A DNA stretch of 64,000 bases from Verrucomicrobiota bacterium (GCA_029556615.1 JAKQDD010000176.1:186001-250000), one strand, 5' to 3'; counted from the stretch's first letter, positions 25,967 to 37,812 are shown. Notes: a model not told the origin generated them from the sequence alone. Translations and numbers: made by a program.

Positions 25967-26398
25967 ATGCCGACTATCAACCAGCTCGTCCGCCAGGGAC
26001 GCCGGAAGCTTTGCGTGAAGAGCAAGGCGCCGGCCCTGCAGAACGCGCCCTACCGCCGGGGCGTTTGCCTGCAGGTGATGACCCGCACGCCCAAGAAGCC
26101 GAACTCCGCCATGCGCAAGGTGGCCAAGGTCCGCCTCACGAACGGGCACGAGGTGATCGCCTACATTCCCGATGAGGGGCACAATCTGCAGGAGCACTCG
26201 ATCGTCCTCGTCCGGGGTGGCCGGGTGAAGGACCTGCCCGGCGTGCGCTATCACATCGTTCGGGGCACCCTGGACGCGGCGGGGGTGGAGAAGCGGCGGG
26301 TCAGCCGGTCCAAGTATGGGGTGAAACGCCCGAAGGGGGGCAAGGCGGCGCCGGCCGCCGCTGCCGCGGCTCCCGCTGCCGCGGCTCCCGCCAAGTAG
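25967..26398 (+). CDS. rpsL: 30S ribosomal protein S12
   Basis: 143 residues, about 19 longer than usual because of an Ala/Pro/Lys tail after residue 124. The decoding-centre loops [11 protein letters not shown] (41-51) and [14 protein letters not shown] are intact. Lysines K43/K44 and K88 are of the streptomycin-sensitive type. It heads the str cluster and is followed by rpsG after 9 bases. Confidence 0.97.
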   Translation: MPTINQLVRQGRRKLCVKSKAPALQNAPYRRGVCLQVMTRTPKKPNSAMRKVAKVRLTNGHEVIAYIPDEGHNLQEHSIVLVRGGRVKDLPGVRYHIVRGTLDAAGVEKRRVSRSKYGVKRPKGGKAAPAAAAAAPAAAAPAK

Positions 26399-26407
26399 AC
26401 CTTCTGT

Positions 26408-26881
26408 ATGTCGCGACGTCGCCAAGCAGTCAAGCGTCCGGTTGTGCCGGACCCGAAGTTCCAATCGACGCTCGTCTCCCGTCTGGTGAGCGTGGTCATG
26501 AAGTGGGGTCAGAAGAGCACCGCCCAGAGGATCGTCTACGGCGCTTTCGACGAAATCGCCGCGAAGAACCCGGGCGCCAACCCGCTGGATGTGCTGCAGC
26601 GGGCGATTGACAATGCGAAGCCCCGGCTCGAGGTCAAGCCGCGCCGGGTTGGGGGGGCGACCTACCAGGTGCCTCTGGAAGTGCCACCGGACCGCCAGGT
26701 GTCGCTGGCGATGCGGTGGATCGTGGATTTTGCGGATGCCCGGAAGGGCATTCCGATGCAGCAGGCCCTGGCGGCCGAGATCCTGGAAGCGTACCAGGGC
26801 CAGGGGAACGCCATACGGAAGCGAGACGACGTTCACAAGATGGCCCAGGCGAACAAGGCGTTCGCCCACTTCCGCTGGTAG
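26408..26881 (+). CDS. rpsG: 30S ribosomal protein S7
   Basis: 157 residues, standard length. It starts MSRRRQAVKRPVVPDPKFQS and carries LMxxGKK-region equivalents (VVMKWGQKSTAQRIVY) and the VGGATYQVPLEV loop. S7 nucleates assembly of the 30S head and often represses the str operon by binding its mRNA. A strong intrinsic terminator begins 16 bases after its stop. Confidence 0.97.
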   Translation: MSRRRQAVKRPVVPDPKFQSTLVSRLVSVVMKWGQKSTAQRIVYGAFDEIAAKNPGANPLDVLQRAIDNAKPRLEVKPRRVGGATYQVPLEVPPDRQVSLAMRWIVDFADARKGIPMQQALAAEILEAYQGQGNAIRKRDDVHKMAQANKAFAHFRW

Positions 26882-26896
26882 CGTCGCGCAGCGATC

Positions 26897-26931
26897 ACGC
26901 CCCGACGACCGCAGGGAACCGGGGCGTTTTT
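26897..26931 (+). terminator. Intrinsic terminator between rpsG and fusA
   Basis: ACGCCCCG (26897-26904) pairs perfectly with CGGGGCGT (26920-26927) across a 15-base loop, followed directly by TTTTTGTT. This is a textbook Rho-independent structure in the middle of the str cluster, ending only 18 bases before the fusA ATG. It would attenuate fusA unless fusA has its own promoter or the structure is controlled. Confidence 0.8.
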
Positions 26932-26949
26932 GTTCGCAATTGAGAAACA

Positions 26950-29127
<2,178 letters not shown>

Positions 29128-29146
29128 CCCGAACCTTGCTCTTTAT

Positions 29147-29455
29147 ATGGCCACTCAACGCATCCGCATCCGGCTCAAGGCGTATGACCACCGGGTCATC
29201 GATCAGTCCGTGCGGGACATTGTCGAGACCGTGAAGCGCACCGGCGCGATGGTGGCGGGCCCGATTCCCCTCCCGACGCGGGTCGAGCGGTTCACCGTTC
29301 ACCGGTCTCCGCATGCCGACAAGAAATCGATGGAGACCTTCGAGCAGCGGACCCATCGGCGGTTGCTCGACATCCTCGAGCCCACGGCCAAGACCGTGGA
29401 CGAGCTGAAAAAGTTGAATCTGCCCGCGGGGGTTGATATCACCATCAAGATCTGA
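29147..29455 (+). CDS. rpsJ: 30S ribosomal protein S10 (NusE)
   Basis: 102 residues from ATG 29147. The core [15 protein letters not shown] and [16 protein letters not shown] are conserved, and the end [14 protein letters not shown] is typical. S10 also acts as NusE in transcription antitermination with NusG. It opens the S10 gene order immediately after fusA. Confidence 0.97.
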   Translation: MATQRIRIRLKAYDHRVIDQSVRDIVETVKRTGAMVAGPIPLPTRVERFTVHRSPHADKKSMETFEQRTHRRLLDILEPTAKTVDELKKLNLPAGVDITIKI

Positions 29456-29458
29456 CGT

Positions 29459-30175
29459 ATGATTGGTTTGCTCGGCAAAAAACTGGGGCAGACCCGCGTG
29501 CACGACACGCGGGGGAATCTGGTGTCGGTGACGGTGGTGCTGGCCGGTCCGAACCGCGTGCTGCAGTGCAAGACGAAGGAGTCTGACGGGTACGTGGCGG
29601 TTCAGCTGGGGTTTGACGACCAGAAGGAGCAGCGGGTGACCAAGGCCCGGGCGGGGCACGTGCGCAAGCACCAGGGCGTTCCGGTCCGGCGGATCCGCGA
29701 GTTCCGGGGCTTTTCCCTGCCGGTGAAGCCGGGCGACGTCCTCGGGCCGGCGATCTTCACCGTGGGCGATTTCGTGGACGCCATCGGCACCACCAAGGGC
29801 CGGGGGTTTGAAGGCGTGGTCAAGCGGTACAACTTCCGGGGTGGCGACATGACGCACGGGGCCAAGGGCTGGCATCGGCGCTCGGGGGCCATCGGCCAGC
29901 GCTTGTTTCCCGGGACGGTGCGTCGCGGGTTGCGGATGCCCGGGCACATGGGCCAGGTGCGGCGGACGGTCCAGAACCTCGAGGTCATCCAGGTCCTCGA
30001 GCAGGACAACCTGATCCTCGTCAAGGGGGCGATTCCCGGCGCGGCGGGCGATTACGTCATCCTGCGCGAGTCCAAGAAGATACCCCGCGCGTTGGTCGAG
30101 GCCCGGCGGAAGGCCCAGGCCGAGGCGGCCAAGGCCAAGGAGACTGGCAAGGCCGGAGCGAAGGGCTCCAAGTAA
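29459..30175 (+). CDS. rplC: 50S ribosomal protein L3
   Basis: 238 residues. It starts MIGLLGKKLGQTRVHD and contains GRGFEGVVKRYNFRGGDMTHG and the peptidyl-transferase-proximal loop. The last 25 residues are an Ala/Lys-rich tail beyond the usual end. It begins 3 bases after the rpsJ stop. Confidence 0.96.
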   Translation: MIGLLGKKLGQTRVHDTRGNLVSVTVVLAGPNRVLQCKTKESDGYVAVQLGFDDQKEQRVTKARAGHVRKHQGVPVRRIREFRGFSLPVKPGDVLGPAIFTVGDFVDAIGTTKGRGFEGVVKRYNFRGGDMTHGAKGWHRRSGAIGQRLFPGTVRRGLRMPGHMGQVRRTVQNLEVIQVLEQDNLILVKGAIPGAAGDYVILRESKKIPRALVEARRKAQAEAAKAKETGKAGAKGSK

Positions 30176-30187
30176 CAAGGCCGGACG

Positions 30188-30808
30188 ATGAAACTTCCCG
30201 TCAAGAACCATCAGGGCAATCCCGCAGGCGAACATGAGGTCGCCTTCGACGTCATCGAGAGCGGTCGCGGGACGCAGGCGGTCCACGACGCGGTGGTGGC
30301 GCATCTCGCCAACCGGCGACGCGGCACGGCCTGCACCAAGACCATGGGCGAGGTGGCCGGCAGCGGCCGGAAGCCGTGGCGGCAGAAGGGAACCGGCCGC
30401 GCCCGTGCCGGCTCGTTCCAGTCCCCGTTGTGGCCGGGGGGCGGCGTGGTGTTCGGGCCGAAGCCGCGGGATTTTGGCAAGAAGATCAGCGCGTCGACCA
30501 AGGCTTTGGCGCTGCGGAAGGCGCTGAGCGAGCGGCTGAAGGCGGGCGACGTGGTGCTGGTGGACGAGTTGCCGCTGGCGGCACCGAAGACCCGCGAGCT
30601 GGCCGGCGTGCTGGCGGCGCTGAAGGCGGCGGGCAGCACCTTGCTGGTCGGCACCGGCCAGGACCAGAACCTCCGGCTGGCGGCCCGCAACCTGGCGGGG
30701 GTCGAATTGACCACCGCCGCCCAGGTCAACACGTACCAGATCCTGCGCCATCAGACGCTGGTGTTCACCCGCCCGGCTTTTGTCCAGGTCGAGCAACGCC
30801 TCAAGTAG
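30188..30808 (+). CDS. rplD: 50S ribosomal protein L4
   Basis: 206 residues. GEVAGSGRKPWRQKGTGRAR is the conserved extended loop that lines the exit tunnel, followed by GGGVVFGPKPRDF. In some bacteria L4 represses the S10 operon by attenuation; no such leader was found before rpsJ here. Confidence 0.96.
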   Translation: MKLPVKNHQGNPAGEHEVAFDVIESGRGTQAVHDAVVAHLANRRRGTACTKTMGEVAGSGRKPWRQKGTGRARAGSFQSPLWPGGGVVFGPKPRDFGKKISASTKALALRKALSERLKAGDVVLVDELPLAAPKTRELAGVLAALKAAGSTLLVGTGQDQNLRLAARNLAGVELTTAAQVNTYQILRHQTLVFTRPAFVQVEQRLK

Positions 30809-30809
30809 C

Positions 30810-31091
30810 ATGAGCCCCTTTGATGTCATCAAGTCCGCGCGCCTGACCGAAAAGGGCAGCATCCAGTCGGACAAGCACAACCAGTACACGGTGGTCGCCG
30901 ACCGGCGGGCCACGAAGCTCCAGATTCGCCAGGCGGTCCAGGAGCTGTTCAAGGTCACCGTGTTGGAGGTACGGACGATGAACGTGCACGGGAAAGCCCG
31001 CCGCCAGCGAACCCGCCAGGCCGGACGGTCCGCCGATTGGAAGAAGGCGATTGTGACCCTCAAGGCGGGCGACAAGATCGTGCTGACCTGA
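30810..31091 (+). CDS. rplW: 50S ribosomal protein L23
   Basis: 93 residues from ATG 30810, one base after the rplD stop. Contains LTEKGSIQSDKHNQYTVVAD and FKVTVLEVRTMNVHGK. L23 sits at the tunnel exit and docks trigger factor and SRP. Confidence 0.95.
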   Translation: MSPFDVIKSARLTEKGSIQSDKHNQYTVVADRRATKLQIRQAVQELFKVTVLEVRTMNVHGKARRQRTRQAGRSADWKKAIVTLKAGDKIVLT

Positions 31092-31103
31092 AGGACCTGA
31101 CCT

Positions 31104-31958
31104 ATGGCAGTCAAGACATTCCGCCCGCTCACGCCGTCGAGCCGTTACATTACGGTGGCGGATTACTCGGACATCACCAAGACGCGCCCCGAGCGGCGGC
31201 TGGTGACGACACGGAAACGGACCGGAGGCCGCAACGCCTACGGCCGCGTGACCGCCCGCGGCATCGGCGGCGGGCACAAGCAGAAGATCCGGCTTGTGGA
31301 TTTCCGCCGCGACAAGCGCGGGATCGAGGCCGAGGTGATCGCGATCGAATACGATCCCATCCGAAGCGCCCGTCTTGCGCTGCTGAAGTACAAGGACGGC
31401 GAGAAGCGCTACATCATTGCGCCCAACGGGCTGAAGGTGGGGGCCAGGTTGCTGGCCGGACCGGACGCTCCGCCCGAGACCGGCAACAGCCTGCCGCTGA
31501 AGGTGATTCCGGTGGGGGTTCCGGTGCACAATCTCGAGTTGCTGCCGGGGCAGGGGGGCAAGATGGTGCGGGCTGCCGGCGGGTCTGCCGCGATCATGTC
31601 GCGGGACGAGGGCTATGCGGTGGTCCGGTTGCCTTCGGGTGAGATCCGCCGGATCAACGAGGAATGCTACGCGACGATTGGCCAGGTGGGGAATCTGGAC
31701 CACGAGAACGTCACGCTCGGCAAGGCGGGGCGCTCGCGTCACCGGGGCATCCGCCCGGTGGGCCGGGGCGTTGCGCGGAACCCGATCGATCATCCCAACG
31801 GCGGTGGGGCAGGCAAGTCGAAGGGCGGCGGGGGTTGGCAGCAGTTGACCTCGCCGTGGGGACTGCTGGCGAAGGGCTACAAGACGCGGAGGCGGCGGAA
31901 GCAGTCGAACCGTTTTATCGTGGTGCGCCGCGATGGCCGGCCAATGAAACTCAAGTAA
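31104..31958 (+). CDS. rplB: 50S ribosomal protein L2
   Basis: 284 residues. The start MAVKTFRPLTPSSRYI, GGHKQKIRLVDFRRDK, and the C-terminal GRGVARNPIDHPNGGGAGKS (with the peptidyl-transferase-region histidine in the conserved NPxDHPxGGG) are intact. It is among the most conserved proteins in the block. Confidence 0.97.
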   Translation: MAVKTFRPLTPSSRYITVADYSDITKTRPERRLVTTRKRTGGRNAYGRVTARGIGGGHKQKIRLVDFRRDKRGIEAEVIAIEYDPIRSARLALLKYKDGEKRYIIAPNGLKVGARLLAGPDAPPETGNSLPLKVIPVGVPVHNLELLPGQGGKMVRAAGGSAAIMSRDEGYAVVRLPSGEIRRINEECYATIGQVGNLDHENVTLGKAGRSRHRGIRPVGRGVARNPIDHPNGGGAGKSKGGGGWQQLTSPWGLLAKGYKTRRRRKQSNRFIVVRRDGRPMKLK

Positions 31959-31964
31959 TCCGTT

Positions 31965-32246
31965 ATGGGACGTTCAATCAAGAAGGGGCCCTTCGTTGAC
32001 GGGCATCTGCTGGACAAGATCGTCAAGGCCAAGGACGCGAAGTCCAAGGCGCCGATCAAGACCTGGTCGCGGCGATCGATGATCACGCCGGAGTTCGTGG
32101 GTTTGACGTTCAACGTGCACAACGGCAAGATGTTCCACCCGGTGTTCATTACGGAAAATATGGTGGGCCATCGTCTGGGCGAGTTCGCGCTGACCCGCAC
32201 CTTCAAGAAGCATGGGGCTCACACGGCAAAGGCCGAGGCGAAGTAA
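31965..32246 (+). CDS. rpsS: 30S ribosomal protein S19
   Basis: 93 residues: [19 protein letters not shown], then [20 protein letters not shown] and [16 protein letters not shown]. Normal length apart from a short basic tail. Confidence 0.97.
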   Translation: MGRSIKKGPFVDGHLLDKIVKAKDAKSKAPIKTWSRRSMITPEFVGLTFNVHNGKMFHPVFITENMVGHRLGEFALTRTFKKHGAHTAKAEAK

Positions 32247-32250
32247 TCGT

Positions 32251-32583
32251 ATGGAAGTCCAAGCAATCACCCGCAACGTGCACATGTCGCCGCAGAAAAT
32301 GCGGGAAGTGGTGCGCCAGATCCAGGGGTTGCCGGCCCGGCAGGCGATTGCCGCGCTGGCCGTGGTGCCGCGGAAGTCGGCGCGTGCGGTCGCGAAGACG
32401 CTGCTTTCGGCGATGGCGAACGCGGAGAACAACAAGCAGATGAAACCCGAGGCGTTGCGTGTGAAGGAAGCGGTGGCAGGCCGGGCGGCGATTCAGAAGC
32501 GCTTTACGCCGAAGGCCCGCGGATCGGCCGGGCCGATCCTGAAGCGGAGTTGCCATATCAAGATCATCCTGTCGGACGAGTGA
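32251..32583 (+). CDS. rplV: 50S ribosomal protein L22
   Basis: 110 residues from ATG 32251, four bases after rpsS. Contains the [19 protein letters not shown] start and the tunnel-hairpin region [20 protein letters not shown]. Typical size. Confidence 0.96.
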   Translation: MEVQAITRNVHMSPQKMREVVRQIQGLPARQAIAALAVVPRKSARAVAKTLLSAMANAENNKQMKPEALRVKEAVAGRAAIQKRFTPKARGSAGPILKRSCHIKIILSDE

Positions 32584-32587
32584 TCCT

Positions 32588-33307
32588 ATGGGCCAAAAAA
32601 CCAATCCCGTCGGTCTGCGCATCGCCGTCAATCGCGAGTGGCTCTCCAAGTGGCATGCCGTCAAGAAGGAGTTCGGCAAGCTGCTCGTCGAGGACAGCCA
32701 GATCCGGCAGATCCTGAAAAAGAAACTCGAGTCGGCCGCCGTCCCCAAGATCCAGATCGAGCGGGCGGCCAACCGATGTCGTGTCACCATCTTCACCGCG
32801 CGACCCGGCGTCGTCATCGGGCGCAAGGGTGCGGAGATTGACAAGATCAAGGAGGAGCTGAGCCGGATGACCGGCAAGGAGATTTACGTCGATATCCAGG
32901 AGATCAAGGACGCCGACCTGGATGCGCAGCTCGTGGCGGAGAATGTGGCGTTGCAGCTGGAGCGCCGCATTTCGTTCCGGCGGGCGATGAAGAAGGCGGT
33001 GCAGATCGCGATGGACAAGGGGGCCGAGGGGATCAAGATCCGCTGCGCCGGCCGCCTCGGGGGGGCCGAGCTGGCGCGGACCGAGTCCTACCATCAGGGC
33101 CGGGTTCCGCTGCACACGCTGCGGGCGCGGATTGACTACGGGTTTGCCGAGGCCAACACCGTCTACGGCAAGCTGGGGATCAAGTGCTGGATCTGCCGCG
33201 GGGAAGGCCGGCAGGACAAGAAGCCGGCGGGGACGCCGGGTCCGGGGTCGGTTTCGGCCCCGGCGGCGGTTCCGGCGGCTGCCGCGCCGGCGCCGGTGAG
33301 CCACTGA
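32588..33307 (+). CDS. rpsC: 30S ribosomal protein S3
   Basis: 239 residues. [18 protein letters not shown] opens the protein. The KH domain has the GRKG loop ([13 protein letters not shown]), and the C-terminal domain has [17 protein letters not shown] and KCWICRGE. Residues after about 210 form a Pro/Ala-rich tail. S3 lines the mRNA entry channel. Confidence 0.96.
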   Translation: MGQKTNPVGLRIAVNREWLSKWHAVKKEFGKLLVEDSQIRQILKKKLESAAVPKIQIERAANRCRVTIFTARPGVVIGRKGAEIDKIKEELSRMTGKEIYVDIQEIKDADLDAQLVAENVALQLERRISFRRAMKKAVQIAMDKGAEGIKIRCAGRLGGAELARTESYHQGRVPLHTLRARIDYGFAEANTVYGKLGIKCWICRGEGRQDKKPAGTPGPGSVSAPAAVPAAAAPAPVSH

Positions 33308-33335
33308 GGTCATTTCGTCATCTGGAGGATTTGCC

Positions 33336-33755
33336 ATGTCCATGATGCCCGCCAGGGTCAAGTACCGCAAACAGCAGCGCGGCAACCGCGCCGGCACGGC
33401 GACGCGCGGAAACCGCGTCGCGTACGGCGAGTACGGTCTGCTGTCGCTCGAGCGGTGCTGGCTCGACACCAAACAGATCGAGGCGGCCCGTGTTGCCATC
33501 AGCCGCCACATGAAGAAGCGCGGCAAGATGTGGATCCGGGTGTTTCCGGACAAGCCGATCACGAAGAAGCCGCTCGAGGTCCGGATGGGGACGGGCAAAG
33601 GGGCGGTGGAGACCTGGGTGGCGGTGGTGAAGCCGGCGACGATCCTGTTCGAGGTCGACGGGATCCCGGAGGCCCTGGCGCGGGAGTCGATGCGCCTGGC
33701 GGCGGCCAAGCTGCCGATGCGGACGCGGTTCATCTCGCGTCACCGGCTGGGCTGA
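33336..33755 (+). CDS. rplP: 50S ribosomal protein L16
   Basis: 139 residues, standard. Start [36 protein letters not shown] and [17 protein letters not shown] are conserved. L16 helps position tRNA in the A site. Confidence 0.96.
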   Translation: MSMMPARVKYRKQQRGNRAGTATRGNRVAYGEYGLLSLERCWLDTKQIEAARVAISRHMKKRGKMWIRVFPDKPITKKPLEVRMGTGKGAVETWVAVVKPATILFEVDGIPEALARESMRLAAAKLPMRTRFISRHRLG

Positions 33756-33773
33756 TGTCGAAGGGGAAGCCGT

Positions 33774-33971
33774 ATGAAGATGTCTGAATTGCGAGAGAAG
33801 ACGGCGGCCGAGCTGGCCGCGCTGAGCCGTGATCTGCGGCTGGAACTGTTCAATTTGAAATTGCAGAAGGCAAGCAGCCAGTTGGAAAAGCCCGCGCGCC
33901 TGCGGACGCTCCGCCGCGACATTGCCCGGGTGGAGACCCAGCTCACGGTGCTTCGCCGGAAAACCGCCTGA
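33774..33971 (+). CDS. rpmC: 50S ribosomal protein L29
   Basis: 65 residues: MKMSELREKTAAELAALSRD, then LFNLKLQKASSQLEKPARLR. Two-helix protein near the tunnel exit. 18-base gap from rplP. Confidence 0.94.
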   Translation: MKMSELREKTAAELAALSRDLRLELFNLKLQKASSQLEKPARLRTLRRDIARVETQLTVLRRKTA

Positions 33972-33979
33972 GGTGTCTC

Positions 33980-34285
33980 ATGCCCGAAACCCCCTCCCGC
34001 CCCAGCCAACGCAAGGAACGCACCGGCGAGGTCATCGCCGCCCGGATGACCAAGACGATCGTCGTGCGCGTCGAACGCCGGTTTCGTCATCCGCGGTTCA
34101 AGAAGGTCTTGACGCGCTACAAGAAGCTTTACGCGCACGACGAGAAGAGCGAGGCCCGGCTGGGCGATCGCGTTCGCGTGCAGGAGACCCGGCCGATGTC
34201 GAAGCTGAAGAGCTGGCGGCTGGTGGAAATCCTGGAGCGGCGTCAGCCGATCACGCCGGTGGCCGGGAGTCCGGCAGGAGCCTGA
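33980..34285 (+). CDS. rpsQ: 30S ribosomal protein S17
   Basis: 101 residues. The OB-fold core has [20 protein letters not shown] and [20 protein letters not shown], then [17 protein letters not shown]. Slightly extended C-terminus. An early 16S rRNA-binding protein. Confidence 0.95.
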   Translation: MPETPSRPSQRKERTGEVIAARMTKTIVVRVERRFRHPRFKKVLTRYKKLYAHDEKSEARLGDRVRVQETRPMSKLKSWRLVEILERRQPITPVAGSPAGA

Positions 34286-34289
34286 AGTT

Positions 34290-34655
34290 ATGCTGCAGAT
34301 TCGTTCGATACTGGATGTGGCCGACAACTCCGGCGCGCGCCGGGCGGCGACGATCGGGGTGCTGGGGCGCAACCAGCGCTACGCGCGGGTTGGGGACGTG
34401 ATCAAGGCCCACATCAAAGAGGCGTCTCCCGACGGGGTGGTCAAGAAGGGAGAGGTTGTGGATGCGGTGGTGGTTCGGACCCGGAACGCGATCCGCCGCA
34501 GCGACGGCTCGTATCTGCGGTTCGATTCCAACGCCATTGTCATCATCGACGCCGAGCACAATCCCAAGGGGACGCGCATTTTCGGGCCGGTGGCGCGCGA
34601 GTTGCGGGAGAAGCGGTTCATGAAGATCATTTCGCTGGCGCCGGAGGTTATCTAG
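34290..34655 (+). CDS. rplN: 50S ribosomal protein L14
   Basis: 121 residues: [34 protein letters not shown] and the end [13 protein letters not shown]. Standard length. First gene of the classic spc order, 4 bases after rpsQ. Confidence 0.97.
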   Translation: MLQIRSILDVADNSGARRAATIGVLGRNQRYARVGDVIKAHIKEASPDGVVKKGEVVDAVVVRTRNAIRRSDGSYLRFDSNAIVIIDAEHNPKGTRIFGPVARELREKRFMKIISLAPEVI

Positions 34656-34662
34656 TGCGGCC

Positions 34663-34938
34663 ATGAAGACGCGGTTTCATGTCAAACGGGGCGAGGACGT
34701 CGTGGTCATCGCCGGGACCGAGAAGGGCAAGCGCGGCAAGGTCATCCGGGTGCTGCCGAAGAAGCAGCGGGTGATCATCGAGGGTGTGAAGATGATCAAG
34801 CGGCATATGCGCAAGAGCCAGCAGCATCCGCAGGGCCAGATCGTCGAGCGCGAGGGTTCCGTGCACCTCTCGAATGTCATGCGTGCGGAGGATTACGACG
34901 CGCGCGCGGCCAGGCGGGCGGCGCCGGCGACAGCGTGA
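34663..34938 (+). CDS. rplX: 50S ribosomal protein L24
   Basis: 91 residues. KOW motif in VKRGEDVVVIAGTEKGKRGK, then GVKMIKRHMRKSQQHPQGQI. It ends in an Ala/Arg-rich tail. Short L24 form. Confidence 0.94.
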   Translation: MKTRFHVKRGEDVVVIAGTEKGKRGKVIRVLPKKQRVIIEGVKMIKRHMRKSQQHPQGQIVEREGSVHLSNVMRAEDYDARAARRAAPATA

Positions 34939-34949
34939 AGCCATCAATT

Positions 34950-35495
34950 ATGAAGCCGAGATTGCAGCGACGGTACGAGGAGGAGGTGCGCCCTGCGCTC
35001 AGGGAGAAGCGCCGGTATCGCAACGTCCACGAGGTTCCCCGACTGACCAAGATTGTGATCCGGATGGGGGTCAGCACCGCGCTCGAGAAGACGGCGCTCG
35101 AGGACGCGGCCAAGGACCTGGCGATGATCACCGGCCGGAAGCCCGTCGTCGACAAGTCGCGGAAGAGCGTGGCTAATTTCAAGCTGCGCAAGGGCCAGGC
35201 GATCGGCTGTCACGTGACGCTCCGGCGCGAGGTGATGTACGAGTTTTTCGACCGCCTCGTGGCGACCGCGCTGCCGCGCATCCGCGATTTCCGGGGGCTG
35301 AGCCCGCGGGCGTTCGACGGCCGCGGCAACTACTCGCTCGGCCTGGATGACCAGACGATCTTCCCCGAGATCGACCTGGACAAGATCAAGCGCCATCAGG
35401 GGATGGATGTGACGATTGTGACGTCCGCGCCGACGAACGAGGAGGCGCTGGACCTGCTCAAGCTGTTGGGCATGCCGTTTGCCGAAGGAAAGTGA
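34950..35495 (+). CDS. rplE: 50S ribosomal protein L5
   Basis: 181 residues from ATG 34950 (an in-frame GTG at 34935 overlaps the rplX stop). Contains NVHEVPRLTKIVIRMGV, TGRKPVVDKSRKSVANFKLR and FDGRGNYSLGLDDQTIFPEI. L5 binds 5S rRNA together with L18. Confidence 0.96.
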   Translation: MKPRLQRRYEEEVRPALREKRRYRNVHEVPRLTKIVIRMGVSTALEKTALEDAAKDLAMITGRKPVVDKSRKSVANFKLRKGQAIGCHVTLRREVMYEFFDRLVATALPRIRDFRGLSPRAFDGRGNYSLGLDDQTIFPEIDLDKIKRHQGMDVTIVTSAPTNEEALDLLKLLGMPFAEGK

Positions 35496-35496
35496 T

Positions 35497-35766
35497 ATGT
35501 CGAAACGCTCCTGGATTGAACGCGACAAGCGGAAGCGCGAGACGGTGAAGAAGTATGCTGCGCTCCGCGCCGAGCTGAAGGCCAAGAAGGACTACGCGGG
35601 CCTGTCGAAGTTGCCGCGGGACGCGAGTCCCGTGCGCACGGTGAACCGCTGCCGGGTCACCGGGCGGCGGCACAGCCATCTGCGCAAGTTCGGGATCTCC
35701 CGGCTGACCTTCCGCGAGATGGCTCTTGGGGGTCTGATTCCCGGCGTCACGAAAGCCAGTTGGTAA
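35497..35766 (+). CDS. rpsN: 30S ribosomal protein S14 (zinc-free long type)
   Basis: 89 residues from ATG 35497, one base after rplE. The C-terminal part NRCRVTGRRHSHLRKFGISR has no CXXC pairs, so this is the zinc-independent form. The end LTFREMALGGLIPGVTKASW is standard. Confidence 0.95.
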   Translation: MSKRSWIERDKRKRETVKKYAALRAELKAKKDYAGLSKLPRDASPVRTVNRCRVTGRRHSHLRKFGISRLTFREMALGGLIPGVTKASW

Positions 35767-35771
35767 ATGCT

Positions 35772-36158
35772 ATGACCGATCCGATTTCCGATCTCCTGAA
35801 CCGGCTGCGCAATGCGAACCAGGCGTTGCTGCCGGCGATCACCCTGCCGCACTCGCGCCTTAAGGAGCACATCCTGCGGTTGTTCAAACGCGAGGGGTAC
35901 ATCGCCGATTACGCGGTCGAGGGCGACCGGGCCAAGACGCTCAAGGTCAGGCTCAAGTACAGCGGCCGGAAGGGGGTCATCGAGGGCCTGCGCCGGGTGA
36001 GCACTCCCGGATTGCGGCGGTATGTCGCGGCCACCGAGATTCCTCGAGTGCTCGGAGGCATGGGGGTGGCCGTTTTGTCGACGCCCCGCGGCGTGCTGAC
36101 GGGCACCGAGGCCCGGCGGCTGAACGTGGGCGGTGAAGTGCTTTGTTACATCTGGTAA
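35772..36158 (+). CDS. rpsH: 30S ribosomal protein S8
   Basis: 128 residues from ATG 35772. DPISDLLNRLRNANQA opens it; RVSTPGLRRYVAATEIPRVL and STPRGVLTGTEARR are conserved. In other bacteria S8 represses the spc operon. Confidence 0.96.
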   Translation: MTDPISDLLNRLRNANQALLPAITLPHSRLKEHILRLFKREGYIADYAVEGDRAKTLKVRLKYSGRKGVIEGLRRVSTPGLRRYVAATEIPRVLGGMGVAVLSTPRGVLTGTEARRLNVGGEVLCYIW

Positions 36159-36174
36159 CGCCGGAGATTCGCTT

Positions 36175-36711
36175 ATGTCACGCATTGGTCGACAGCCCAT
36201 CCAGGTGCCCACCGCCGTCAAGATCCAGGTGCAGGGTCGCACCGTGACGGTGGAAGGCCCCAAGGGCAAGCTGACGTTTGACCTGCCCCCGCGGACGTCC
36301 GTCCGGGTCGAGGGCAGCCAGGTGGTGGTGGCGCGGAGCAGCGATGACGCTGCGGCGAAGGCCATGCACGGGCTGGGCCGGGCGCTGCTCGCCAACATGA
36401 TCCGGGGGGTCAGCGAAGGCTACGTCAGGAAACTTGAGATTCAAGGGGTCGGCTTCAAGGCCTCCGTGCAGGGGCGGACGGTGAATCTCGCGCTCGGGTT
36501 CTCCCATCCGATCCAGTATCCGATTCCCGACCAGGTCAAGGTGACGGTCGACGACAACACCAAGCTGACGGTCGAAGGTCCCGACAAGCAGGTGGTCGGG
36601 CAGGTGGCGGCTGATCTCCGGGGCTTCTATCCGCCGGAGCCGTACAAGGGCAAGGGCGTCCGCTACGTGGGCGAGCGGGTTGTGCGCAAGGAGGGCAAGA
36701 CGGTCCAGTAA
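36175..36711 (+). CDS. rplF: 50S ribosomal protein L6
   Basis: 178 residues from ATG 36175 (MSRIGRQPIQVPTAVKI). GFSHPIQYPIPDQVKV and KGKGVRYVGERVVRKEGKT are family hallmarks. Standard size. Confidence 0.96.
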   Translation: MSRIGRQPIQVPTAVKIQVQGRTVTVEGPKGKLTFDLPPRTSVRVEGSQVVVARSSDDAAAKAMHGLGRALLANMIRGVSEGYVRKLEIQGVGFKASVQGRTVNLALGFSHPIQYPIPDQVKVTVDDNTKLTVEGPDKQVVGQVAADLRGFYPPEPYKGKGVRYVGERVVRKEGKTVQ

Positions 36712-36758
36712 CGCGGGCCTCCGGCCGCCTGCGCGGCCGGCGCCGCCGATTGTCAACC

Positions 36759-37124
36759 ATGAGAACCGACAAGAAAATCAAACTCGCCCAGCATCGGCGC
36801 TGGCGGATCCGGAAGCTGGTCCAGGGCACGGCGGAGCGGCCGCGCATGAGCGTCCGGTTCACTGGACAGCATGTTTACGTGCAGTTCATCGACGATGTCC
36901 GCGGCGTCACCCTGGCCAGCGCCTCGAGTCGCGCCAAGGGCGTGGCGGAGAGCGGCCCCGCCAAGGCCAACGTGGCCGGAGCGCAGCGGATTGGGGCCAT
37001 GGCCGCCGCGGCCGCCCGGGATCGGGGAATCACGACGGTGGTGTTCGACCGGAGCGGCGCGCGGTACCACGGCAAAGTCAAGGCGCTGGCGGATGCCGCC
37101 CGTGAGGCGGGACTGAAATTCTAA
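36759..37124 (+). CDS. rplR: 50S ribosomal protein L18
   Basis: 121 residues from ATG 36759. [19 protein letters not shown] and [19 protein letters not shown] are conserved, as is the end REAGLKF. A 5S rRNA-binding protein. Confidence 0.96.
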   Translation: MRTDKKIKLAQHRRWRIRKLVQGTAERPRMSVRFTGQHVYVQFIDDVRGVTLASASSRAKGVAESGPAKANVAGAQRIGAMAAAAARDRGITTVVFDRSGARYHGKVKALADAAREAGLKF

Positions 37125-37143
37125 CGTTATCCAGGAGAAGGTC

Positions 37144-37812
37144 GTGCCGGAATTCAACAGAACGAGCAGCAGCGAGGGCCGTTTCGGAGGGCGCGGAGGC
37201 GCCCGGCTGGGGCGGCGGAGTCGGGGCGCCGGCGAGGCGTCCGAGACCGGCGCCGACGGACGGCCGGTCGAGGATCTCACGGAGAAGGTGATCTACATCA
37301 ACCGGTCCGCGAAGGTGGTCAAGGGCGGGCGCCGTTTCAGTTTCAGCGCGCTGGTGGTGGTGGGCGACCGCAAGGGCCGGGTGGGCCTGGGTCTGGGGAA
37401 GGCCGGCGAGGTGGCCGACGCGATCCGGAAGGGGGGCGAATCCGCCAAGCGCCATCTCCAGCGGGTGGCCCTGCTCGAGAGCACGCTGCCGCACGCGGTG
37501 ACGGCCACGTACGACGGGGCGCGGGTGCTTCTGCGCCCGGCGTCGCCGGGCACCGGGGTCATCGCGGGCAAGACGGTCCGCGCCGTCCTCGAGTCCGCGG
37601 GGGTCCGCGACGTGCTCACCAAGTCCCTCGGCTCGAAGAACGCGGCGAATGTGGCGAAGGCGACCTTGAGCGCCCTCGCTCAGATGCGGTTGCGGGCCGA
37701 CATTTACCGCCATCGGGGGCTGCCGGTTCCGGAGAAAAAGGCGGCCGCGGCGGCGACGCCGTCGGCGCCTGCGACCCCTGGGGCGCCCGCGGCTCCTGTC
37801 ACCCCTAGTTGA
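37144..37812 (+). CDS. rpsE: 30S ribosomal protein S5
   Basis: 222 residues from GTG 37144, longer than the usual 165-175. An N-terminal Gly/Arg-rich extension of about 35 residues precedes [20 protein letters not shown]. The core ends near [17 protein letters not shown], followed by about 25 residues of Ala/Pro/Thr tail. rpmD (L30), normally between rpsE and rplO, is absent: rplO follows after 8 bases. Confidence 0.95.
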   Translation: MPEFNRTSSSEGRFGGRGGARLGRRSRGAGEASETGADGRPVEDLTEKVIYINRSAKVVKGGRRFSFSALVVVGDRKGRVGLGLGKAGEVADAIRKGGESAKRHLQRVALLESTLPHAVTATYDGARVLLRPASPGTGVIAGKTVRAVLESAGVRDVLTKSLGSKNAANVAKATLSALAQMRLRADIYRHRGLPVPEKKAAAAATPSAPATPGAPAAPVTPS

